Positions 8,901-20,900 of a stretch of 27,001 bases of DNA are shown piece after piece (the first letter of the stretch is position 1; every line of letters starts with the position of its first letter). Below the pieces are notes generated by a model that saw nothing but the letters and a program-made list of their open reading frames with translations, was not told where the DNA came from and ran no database searches. The translations under genes and the position numbers were made by a program. The stretch spans positions 1-27,001 of the forward strand of contig JAOXYB010105825.1 of NCBI GenBank assembly GCA_028565635.1. The letters are read 5' to 3'. The DNA comes from Phoronis ovalis. Lineage: Eukaryota > Phoronida > Phoronidae.

Positions 8901-11900
8901 AATATGCAGCCATATTCTAACTATAATATCTAGTGTGTATGCAATTATAGAGAAGTCAAATACACTGTCAGCTATTTACAGCAAAATGGATGCAAAATGC
9001 ATCACTGAAAACAAATTTGAATGAACTAGCTGGAAGATACATCTAGCTGAATATAAGTACATCTTCACAGATATTATAGATAAATGTTAACAAGGATCTA
9101 ATTAAAATTAAATAACACCTGGGAATGTAGTTACTATAGTAACAAATATGTAGCTCAAAAGAACACCTGAGGATTCACGTTGTCATGGTAACAGGTATTT
9201 AATTTTAGTAGAAACTATGTTATTAAATAAGTCTTCCTTACTATCAATACAATGCTATAACTGATACATTTTATTCATAGTTTACAAACTGGCAGACATT
9301 ATATTGAAAAAGCGTATATGTGCATGAAGTGAAGATACTATTTTTATCAAAAGGTTAAAAATAAACATTCATATATTTAATTACTAATACTATTAATGCA
9401 AACAAATCTATTTGACAAATAGCAAACATATATAAACCATTACTAGAAAACAAAAGAGGGCAGATTTTCAATAGCTTTGAACAGCAATGTTTTTTTCTAA
9501 CTTATAACCAAAGCACCCTAGTATCTATAGTTCATTTGTACTAGTTTGTAGCAAATATCAATCTTTATTTTTATGTTCTTTTTAAATAGTTGTCAATAAA
9601 ATTAGACCATCATGTTCTATGTACACTTTGTAACAAAATTGCAAGAACTTAACTTTTGGCAGACATGTAATTCAACAATGCCATGATTAGGGACAGAAAC
9701 ATTGTAAATCATGAAATCAGGAGGACCAAAAAGTAACTGATACTCACCCCACTTTGTGTCGAACTTTCAGTGGTAATACTGTCGATACTGCCTTGTCTTC
9801 TGAGTGGTGGCAGTTCTAAATGATCATTGATTGTCACAGGTCTTTGAGGAGAAATCGTCACCCTGTAACAAAATATACTCGTTTAAAGTAATACTCAACT
9901 CAGTGAATCTATAATTGTTAGCTAATAAACATAATTTTAAATTGAGATATGTCTGAGACATAACACAGGATCCACATTCACACTGAACAGTAGAGGTTTC
10001 AGAGTACTGGTCTCTGGGTTTCAGTTGTACCTAATGGTAGTTTACAATGTCTATGGGCCCAAAATTTATACAGAATTCACCCTGCGGAATTCATTGACAT
10101 ATTACAAAGTACAAAAATAAGAACACCTACTACTAAATATTTAAATTTTAACTACTAATGTTTTAAGTAATATCTATTTATTAATTATTTAGCTTCAACG
10201 TGATCTAGCGATCAAAGGCACCTTTATGCATGCACTGTAACAGGGGTGTATAGTATTAGCCAATAAAACTTGGCGAAAATCTAACTGTATACATATATAC
10301 TGGTAGTGATAATCCCAACAAAAAGTGACTTTATGAACTAGAATCTAGTTAACAGAAAATAATACCACAGTGCAATATAAAATGTGTTTATCAACACAAA
10401 GGTTATAAAATTCAAAAATAATCTATTTTAACAATAATGATAAAGATGTGGAACAGAATTTGAAAAAAATGAAAATTAGTATCATAATGCTAAAACAATG
10501 TTAAGTTCACACCAAGAACAAACCTCTTTTTCTTTCCATTTGTACTGTATCCACTGTAAGGGGAATTAAAAGATGTTTATAGAGCCACTATAGTACGTTT
10601 ATCCAACAAATCAGTTATCGAAAAGTTCATATAACTTTATAGCAGTTTTGTCAATTGAATTTTGAAGACATTTAGACAGGTTGAATTTGGCAACTTTGGC
10701 ACAGAAACAGTTGAATACTTAAATACAGCAATATTCCATGTTTTGTAAGATTCGCAAAGAAAACGATGGTACAGAAAGATATTTTTACAGCTTTAATTCT
10801 GCACATGGTTTGGTCAATCAGAAATTTTTTTTACCTTTCAGACAGTTGCGATTGTCTACCATCTTGCATAGTTATAGTCCTGTCATTTGGCAAGTACTTG
10901 TGACTAGGTTCTTCCATATACGAGTGTACATTTTCGGTTAAATGTTTAGATTGATGATGTCTCGCATGATATTCTTCATATCTCTCATCTGATTGGTAAC
11001 CATTATCGGGAATGGAATAACGGGAATATTTGTTCTGTACTCGCACAGGTTTATTGTGATTTGTAACATGCTGAACTATTACTGGCTGCTTTTCTTGAGG
11101 CCTATGAATGCAAAAATCAAAAAAAAAATAATTTAGTAAATGACTGATTCTCAGAATAGTATTGAAATCTTAAAAAATATGTTTTAACTATTGTTACCCA
11201 TAATATGTTCAAACAAGATGGTAAAGTAATTTATCCTAATAAATGCAAATAGAAATGTGTCACAGATGCAAAAACTCTGTTAACAGAAAAAAAAGTCTTA
11301 GACTAGTTGATGTAATATTTAAAGCAACACACCATACAAAAATATGTTCTAATTTTAGCTGGAAGTTACAGTGTGTATCTAAATATATCTTACTTGCTAT
11401 GTTGATGATATGAATACTGGCTACCATTTGCACTATAGTGTCCGTTCACTTCTACACCACTATCACTGGGACTTCTGGGACCATCATCAAAATCCTGAAA
11501 GTGATTATCATTTGTGAAGACAGAGTGCATAGGTAATTTACATATTGTAAACAATCTGTACTACTTGATTGACTTGCTAGTAATGCAACCAACATAGAAA
11601 TTTACTTTTTGTATGTACCAAATGAAACACATTTTTTGAAAAAATGCCTTAGAGTGGTTTGGGAAGCATTCCTGGATGGGACATTTAATGGAATGAAGAC
11701 TGATATGCCATTTTGTCCAGTAAATATGCTTCCAGAATTTACTTTCATAAAAAAAAAGAAAAATTAACGTCAGCAAAGCAGTGTAAATAATGCCATACAG
11801 TAAGCAAAGTTACTATGATGAACAAACCTTGAAGTAAAATGATTGGGGAACCTGTAAAATGTTGAAAACAGGAATATTCTGTAAAATGCCATACAATAAA

Positions 11901-14900
11901 AACATATTTGTTTAGGAAAAGATTCAACATTGATTAGTATGACTACTAATCAATACACAAACTAAACGAAAATTATGGAAAAGGTAGATACAATAAATTT
12001 GGTAAATAAATAGAAAGTGGGAACAAAAAAGAAACACAACTAAAAATCTTGAGTCGAGTTATGTCAAACACAAACCTTAGGTGATGAAGACCCAGATGAA
12101 TGGAAATCGGAATGAACTTGAGCAACAGCTACCTGAGAGTTGGGTGCTGTGGGGGACTTTTTTCTCGTTAAGTGAGTCTGTGACTTTGGATAGTGATCAG
12201 ACTGCAAAGAACGGGAAAAGAGCAAAATAATAAAGTTTTAAGATATATCACGAAATTAGAAGACATCGAAAGAAATTTTAGTTAGACATGTTAAGGACAT
12301 GTATTTGCAATACGTACTATCAAGCAAAATCTCAATCAAAAAAAATGTTTAAATTAATGTCTTTATTAAATAATGTTTTGTGTCCTTGTACCTAGAAATT
12401 CCGAAATCTAGAAATATGTGCTTAGATGATATTAAAATACTTTTGTATTTGAGTTTTACTTACACTATTCAGATAGTCTGGTAACCCTTCAGTATCATCG
12501 TTGATCTGATCTATTGCTATTTTTAATGTGTCCATACTGTTATCCTGTATTAACTGAAAACAAAATCACAGATTAGTTAAAAGTAAGGCGTACCCAATGT
12601 AAAGGAAGATGATTTGTATAAATAACTAATTTAAGGACTTTTAAAAAAAAATGAACAATATAATTAACATTGTTTTACATAGTACATTAAAAATGATCAG
12701 GCTGTTTATTCAAACCTTGCTTTTAATTTGTAGCAGAAAAATATTCTTTAATCAAAATAAATTCTTGATTTTTTCACTAAACATGGTCTTTTATTATGAT
12801 TGAGAAATGATAAGCACAAAATAATTTACAAAACAAGAATAGTTTTCTTGGCCTTACATTTTCTCGGCCTTACCTTAACATTAGGTGGTATAATTTCTGG
12901 CACTCTTGGGGCTGATATAGTCTGAGAACCATCTTCAGACTCTCTCACGGAACTTATTGTGTACTGGCTGTGACTGGAGATGGAACTGTCTAAGGAGACC
13001 TGATCCTGCTGAAACTTTTCCGTCTGACGAACCTGAAAATATTACAGGAAATTTTTGATATACGATAAGATTTACATGTTGCTACCTCTGTCGTGACCAA
13101 GTGATCTTGTGACTGACTAAGGGCAACTAATTTTGGTGTCAATCTATCATCAGGCATCAAAACTCATGAACAGAATAACAGGTCACAATGTTTCAAGTGA
13201 TCACCATTACTGTATTTACAATTTAGATCAAATGTAGTATCACACTGGCCTCTGATCAAGATTGTGTTTAAATTTCTTGATGGCATTAAAACTCCCCCAG
13301 ATTACTGAGTTGTGGCTGCGGTTCATTTGTATCAAGAAATGTGTAGAGATTACTGGCCAGGAGCTTACTAACAAAAAGTGCATGAAGCAAGAAGCAAACT
13401 CTGTAATCAAAATTTACTTGTTTAAAAATGAATATGGTGGTTATTTAATTCTTTAAGAAACTTCAAATACTGATGGCAAAAAAATAAGATGTAAAATAAT
13501 TTCAAACAGTTAAGTGTTACCTTTAATGCATCAACTTCTCGTTTTAGCACTAAGGTGTCAAATCTGTCGAGATCTCTTGGTGTTATTAACCCTCGTACCT
13601 CGTTCAGCAGAGAAAACTAAAATCAGAATAGGTATGAAAATAGTAAGTAAACTATCATGAGTACGTCAAATAACTCCAGTCAACATTAAGCATCTTTGGA
13701 AGTAATTAAAATGTTTTGCTTTTTTATAAAGGAGCTATTTAAAGAAAAGAAAACCTATGTTAGCATATAATGATATGCTGTATTTAAAGCCTTCACTTAC
13801 AAAAATAAAAAATAATGAAAATAATACATTATTTACAATCATGCACTATATTTTATCCCCACTAATTCACATCGAAACAATACATTATAAATGCTTTTTT
13901 TTTCTTCAGCATCAATTTATTTCCACATGTAAAGCAATGATATCAGCAAAACACTACAATCTAATAGGATGATGTTGTTTCTTTCTAGTACTACACAATA
14001 AGCTGTAGAAACAAACCGCATCATGGATATATATATATAATTAATACTTACTTTTGCATGTGTATTGAGCAGTTCAAAGAGTGCCAGCACCAGAGCATCG
14101 GTAGATACGTGTCCTCTTTGATATTCATTGACGTAATAATTCATAGTGGCCCTTTCGTTTTCATTTAAAAGCTGCCGCGCCTGTTCTTCTATCATGGACA
14201 TAGGCTGAGAGGACATAGTTGTCAACATCAACTGAGATCCAGCTCCTCTTGAGAATACAGACTAAAAAAATAACAAAAAAATATTGGTACAACTTATGAC
14301 TAAGCCGCAAATTTTCACTATAAAGCACTGTCAAGCCATTGCATCAAACCAACATAAAACAGTATAAAGTACAAATTGGTTTTATGATAACATCTCACAA
14401 AATGCCAGTTACATACAGAGAACTTTATTCAATTAAAACAGCAGGGTCTTGTCTTCTGGCTTTAAGTTTGATACGAGTCGTTTACAAACTATTGAAATAA
14501 AGACGAGGAAGATTTTCAAAACAGTTGTAATTGTATGGCTCAAGGAATTGGCAATATATAACTATACCTCTGGTGTTCTAGCTCTCATGGCAGATCTGTC
14601 AAGTGAACTATACCCATTTGTATATGTATTGCTGTAAAATTACGGAATAAACAGTTATCATGTGATTACAGGAAAATCGTACACAATAGGTGGAAATATT
14701 CTACTTGGTACATATACAGCTGTAGGAAAATTATAATTAAGAATAAGGTAAAATATGTAAAATGCAACATTTGCTAGGCAAAGTCTAATATGTGCTATCT
14801 CATAAAACTATTTCCATGCACTAGGTGGCGCTGGAGAAGTCCAACTCAAATGATCTCATAGTTCTCACATACCGTGAATGAATGAAGTGAGTGCACAGAG

Positions 14901-17900
14901 AATGGTAAGAATATTCATTTTAAAAATGGCTCTAATTTGCTAGTATATACAAAATATATGAAATATTGCATGAGTTCTGCTACCTTTTAGCCCTGGTTGC
15001 TTGTGTCTGTGGAATTTGATTACTGTTGACCCACTCTGTAGTATCAAACGTTGTTCTTGCATGCGGTAGTCTTCCCACGTCTTTTACTGTCATCATCATA
15101 TGTTTAGAAGATTTTAAAACTTTTACAGCATCCGCATGTGAAATATCTAAGAAACTTTGGCCATTCACATCTAAGATCTGGTCACCAAGCTACAAAGATG
15201 GTTGTGCAAACTGTAAGAAGCGTTGTCTAAAAACATTTTTATTATTACCATTTTTACTTTTCACATATAACAAATATTTATTTTTCATATGTGTTCTTGA
15301 CAGGCAAGTCATAAAACAATAATTTTTTACCAAAAATTGTTTCGGTCATGCAAATCAGCATTCCCATGGGAACCACGAGGTTCTGACTCTGTAATATCAG
15401 ACTGCATTCTTGGGTGAATCATTGGTGCAAACTACACCTGAATACACCCATTTAGATGAAAGGAACACTTCTAACAACATAATAAATATTTCTTATAATG
15501 GAGATAAAACATATTGACTAATATTACACTTACAATGTATAAACCAATATAGATTCTACTAATAATCGAGCATATATCATTGACAATCATTATTTTTGGC
15601 CACAACTTCACATAGGATAAATAGATACGAGTATATTAATATAAATTTGTTTCCGGCTAATTTCCTAAATATCTTCATAAATCAATTATTGTCATGACAC
15701 AAAGACAAAAAATGAACACCGATAAATCACTAGTCCCCTTCACAAGTTGATACTTAAAAAGGGATGTGAGAGATAACTTGAATCAATGGCATAGTACGTT
15801 TCACCAGCATAACTAAGGTTTTTAATTTTTAAGACAATAAAAATAAAATATCTTTTCCGACAAATTACAATGTTTTAGAAAATTATGCACAAAAATAAAG
15901 CAACAAAGACATGTCCTCTGTGATATTTGAAGTGACCTTTAAAATATCTGAGAGTTTGTGTTCGCTTAATGATAAATTTTTAATCTGTACTCCTACCAGG
16001 TGAACCATAGACTGGAAGATATAACACAAGAATGCACAACAAACTATGGTTACGGAACAAAAAGAATAATGATCGATGTAAAAAGTCAAACAAAATTTTA
16101 GCCCCCATAAAATTGATGTTTACTTGCACTTCAATAAATATTCATGTGAATAGGAAAAAATGTTCAACCAATTTTCCTGCTGTGACATGTGTGTTATATT
16201 TTTAAGGTGCCGTTTTCTGCAGTAAATTATGAAACTTGTTATGAAAAATTATTCCCTAGAGATGCTGTGAAAATATTACTTCATTTCTAGGCAATATAAT
16301 TTTTTGGTGTTTTAAGATATACTTTAAAGCTATGTTAAAATAGATGCATGCACTCTCTTGTATTGTTGCATTAGCCTATGTGGGTAAAGATTGTTCTGTG
16401 AAAAATAAAAAAAATGGACCTGTTTTTGTAACTAAGTGTAATTGCAATTACCTATCATTAATTGTATTGATGGGAACTTAAATTGAATCAAGCATAATGG
16501 CCAGTTCAGACTTTAACAATCAATATCTTAATAAGTTCTTCCCTTATATAACATGTGCAGGGAGGGGTTATATGTATATATATGACTAATAAACTAACAT
16601 CAATGCAAATCAATTACAATCTCTGCATGAGTTTTTAAACTGACGCCTATTTTAGTCTCTTGTTTTTAACTTTTGTAAAGAAGATAAAATTGAAATCTAT
16701 TGTTTTATCAACCTCATAATATGTTACCTAGACAGTAGTTTCTAGAGTTTGTTTATATGTTAGTAACTGTAACTTCTTTGTGGAGAATGTCTTAAAATCC
16801 ATAGCAACAGAATCTCAGAGATGATGAGGACTGATGATGATGATGATGATGATGGTGGTGTGATGATTATCATGCAAATGATAATGATAATGACAAGGAT
16901 AATGATGACAACAGCAGCTGTGATGATCAAAGTAAAGATGATAAGATGACATATCATCACAACGCCAAAGCAATGGTAAAGATAAATGGTTGCTACAGTT
17001 GTGATGATGATGATGATGATGATGACAAAAGATAACAATAAAAAACATGCTGATATGAATGGTGCACGACTTACTTTGAGACCAGCATTTTCTGCTACAG
17101 AGTAAGGATCAACTCCAGTGATATATATTCCTAATCCAAATTCGCACCCACCGCGTATCATTAATCCTAAACTTTGTCCATCGGTAACAACAACATTCAC
17201 CTGAAATTAAATTGTATGAAACATGTTATCATACAAAACCACAAGATATTTGTAACCGTTGAATTTCAACTGAGTGGATAATGATATGTGATGTGAGAAA
17301 CTTGTTGATATATGTTCATAAGTTGTAATTTATTAGTATTTGAAGTTCTCATATATTCCTCATCTTGTGGATACATAGGTATATGTACTGGAACAGAATG
17401 ACAATTAGATGAATTTTAGCATAACTTCATTCATATTTTACCCTGCAGTTAGCAGAAAAACACAACCTCCTGTCTGAACACTTTTCATTGGCAATTTCTC
17501 AAAATAACTTGACATTACTAGAAAAAAATATTGCATTATGGACAAATTGAATCTAAAAACTACACAATACCTTGCGTTCATCACTGTCTTTCAATAGCAT
17601 CAAACCACTTTTGCTCCGTCCTTGAAGTTCATACCTCCCCGTTGAATCAACCTCGGGGGGAGGAGACACTGATCGTCCCACTGGATCAACCCATGTATAT
17701 GTCTGGTGAGCAACAAACGAGCCTGGTACACGGCCAACATGACGGATCACCAGCTCTAATTTTTTGGATGATTTTATAATCTGAAAAAGTCGAAAATATT
17801 TGAACTTCAAATTAACTGAAAAATATATCAAATTTTACTATTAACATTTAAAACACTAATTACCACAAGTAAACTGTGGTCAATGAAACTTTTGCTAAAA

Positions 17901-20900
17901 TAAAACTTAGCATTTATATTAAAGCACACAAAACTTCTATTTGCAACAACTCTGTATAACATTGGCTAAAAACAAAAGTATCCATTGTGTTAACTTTATC
18001 CATCAGAAAATAATTTTTTCAATAGTTTATAAATCCAACTTGTCTTGTTTTATGACAAATTAACAGAACAAAAAGCTCATTTTGTTGATTTTTTTCTAAT
18101 TTTATAATCACAGACAAAGTTATGTTAATTATTCCTTAAACTAAACAGTTCTTACCCAAGATTTTTTGTTTGATGTGTCAGATATGGAAAAACCATACAT
18201 GCCATTATGTGCACAAATTCTATGCCATTATTAAAATATGCATTGCTCACCAACTATTAAATGACACAATGAATTCTTAAACTTGATATAAAGATACCTA
18301 ACCTCATCAAACTTTTATGTCATTAACAGACTGAATCAATTTCATTGCATTGTGCTATTATCAGCCTTTTTACACTATTGTAAAAGGTACTTGGTTGATC
18401 GCCAAAAACATACCATCTAGGAGGCAAACAATTTTCTGCTTGACAAAAATGTACAAGCAAGCAGTAAATTGAAAAGTGTTCTAGCTATATTAATGTTTAG
18501 TCTTGATATTGAATATTTATTCTTGATTATTGAATATTTTATCTATGTACTATCTTTATTAAAAAATGAATGGGTAAATATAATGTTTAAAAAAAAATTT
18601 AGCATATTATATATAAACTGAATAGATAATTCAGCTATCTCTTAGCAATGACTAGCCATTGATATTACTTACTAGGCAATGTTGTCATTATGGATATGTT
18701 AAGTATTGCTATGATGGATATGTCAAGAAACTAAGGGAATTATCATACAGTGAAATAACTCAAGAGGTATGAGAACCTTATCTACCTCATTATACTCAAG
18801 TCAAAGCGGAACAGAAGTATGCAAAGTACACACTGAAACTGCAGTGAAGTAAACTCAACTTTCCTTTATTTTTCATTTGCATAATTAAAGACGAAACCTG
18901 ATTATTTATTTATGCTGTCTCTAATAATACTTGGGTTACTCAGAACAAATGTACAAAGAGCCATCTACTGGCAATTAAGAATTGGGCATGGGTACTACAC
19001 TTGTATCCAGTTGCAGGATTATTTAGATCTAGGCTACAAGCCAAATGTGGCATTTTATGGTGAAATCATTGTGCAATCAATTCAACCTTAAAGATTCAAT
19101 ATGAAATACAATATTTAAAGTAATGGCATTAAATCGAACTTAATTATCATCAAGACAGCTTTAATAAACAATTCTGGCTAACTATTCAAATATTTGAATT
19201 TTAGATTTACCGATTATCAAATATTACCAATAAAACCACTTCATTACTTATATATATACTTTATAACATTTATATTTCAATCATTTTTTTTATGATACAC
19301 AAATAGTATGTTTTTCAGCACAGTTAGCAACTTAAAGTTTTAAGAAATTCTTTTATAAAAGGATTACACACAGTTTGCACACTTTTTCATATCATGTTTG
19401 CTTTTGTATAATTTATAGGACTTACACGTCACCTGGTTATTCACATTTAATAAAATTTTGTTTATTTTTCTGTGATATCCAAACAATGTCCCCACAGCAA
19501 ACAAGCAGTAAAAATGGCTCTCTAAAAACAAGCACTTGTAAGCACTGTGTGTAGGTAGTGTACATCCACTCTTGCTGTACGCAGCTGTTACTCCATTGTC
19601 AATAATGCAAATCATTCAAAGATTGAAAATGTTGCAAAATACACTTAACAGGTGATCATCACCAAAACTAGTTGATGAAAGTCACATATGTTGAACTTAT
19701 TCCGAAACTGCACAAATATTTATGATAATTTTATTTACACTATTTTCAAACTGTCTTCAAATTAATACAGATATGTATAAACCTATACTTTTTACATTGC
19801 TCGTGTTGATGGTTCCGGACTAAAACGTTATGTGCAAGGTACAAAACCAATGATAATTGATAATTTATAAATTTTCACATTTTTTCCGTGCTGCGAACAC
19901 AATGAATATTGGGTTTGATAGAATATGTAGAATGGAGGAAGTACCAAATATGTAGTAGAATTCGTGGTAAACAGGCTATTAATATTAACAAATGAAATAC
20001 TGTTGCTGATACCAAATAAGTGCAAGTTGTAAAGCCTGACTAGATTTATCTAAGTACTAAATTTGGCACAAGACATATTAGCTGAAAATGTTGTAGTATT
20101 ACTTAATAGGTTATTTAATGAGCTGCAATAAACCACCACAGATGTAGATAACTGAAAATTAAAGTTGTAAGCTTGACCAGATTTATCTAAATACACTTTA
20201 AAGGCACTTATTCTATTTTGAACCTGTCTATGTCTATACAAAAATAAATTCACTTTTTTTACTTATTGCAAGAATTAATTTTTTTGAATATAAATTGATA
20301 TACCCAAGTGTTCAAATCGTTACCATGAAGCTGAAATCGTTCGTTAGAAAAGACCTTAGGTTTATAATCTATATTGGCACAGTTAAAATTTCTACAACCT
20401 CATTGGCTAACTCAGGAAATATCCCCTGATGTCTAGCGTCTCTTAGCGAATAAAGTTCCATCCGACTTTATAAACAACACAACATAGAACAGGTGCCTTT
20501 AATATTCAATAATCTACAGCTGTGGTGGTTTATTATAGCACATTAAACAACATAAGCAATACAACAACACTGTCAGCTAATATGTCTTGTGCCAAATTTA
20601 CAAATCATATGGAGATTACGGGGGGGGGGGGGGGTACTGAAGTTATTTTTTGGTGGAAGTGTGCAGCCCCCCAGTTGAAAATTTTGGATTTGGATTGTAT
20701 ACTTTTTACTATATTTTTTTGGATTGCTACCGTAATGAAATTCAAAAATTTGGATTTGCTACCAACTGCTTACAGCAAATAATTTGGATTAATTTTAGGT
20801 TTGTATCCATAAAATAATAGATTTTGGAATTTGGTTTGTGTCCGTCAGTTTGCGTAAAAAAGGATTTGCTACTCAAATATTTTAAAATTCTGGATTGCTA

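Larger units (their letters stand above)
8082..9747 (-). other. WHRN intron segment with duplicated X-box-like motifs
   Basis: This is AT-rich intron between the 115-nt exon at 9748 and the open frame at 7665. Apart from two X-box-like motifs at 9130-9192, I see only simple AT-rich sequence, including a short AAT repeat near 8626-8642. Confidence 0.6.
15190..17074 (-). other. WHRN intron splitting PDZ2
   Basis: This 1.9-kb intron holds a candidate alternative exon (15331-15431), a weaker exon-like frame near 15942-16016 and a GAT/ATC microsatellite region beside the donor (16818-17036). Confidence 0.7.

Noticed and set aside
15942-16016. A minus-strand 25-codon exon-like stretch (SMVHLVGVQIKNLSLSEHKL and on) with a good acceptor.
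   Set aside because: The donor gtcact is poor, and the insert would interrupt PDZ2 between GLK and LGDQIL.
16760-17060. A hydrophobic poly-Ile or poly-His protein on the minus strand.
   Set aside because: It is translation of an ATC microsatellite in intron sequence; such repeats are open in all frames.
17864-17894. A 31-base minus-strand exon candidate reading KSFIDHSLLV just before the IIKSSKKLEL exon.
   Set aside because: It would make PDZ1 several residues too short, and no exon with a matching phase and GDQIL-type sequence precedes it. The junction from 26991 (AAK|IIKSS) fits better.
18157-18225. A minus-strand frame with AHNGMYGFSISDTSNKKSW before a gtaaga donor, resembling a PDZ binding loop.
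   Set aside because: It lacks the Gly-rich loop and the following strands, has no good acceptor and lies on the wrong side of the PDZ1 exon junction.
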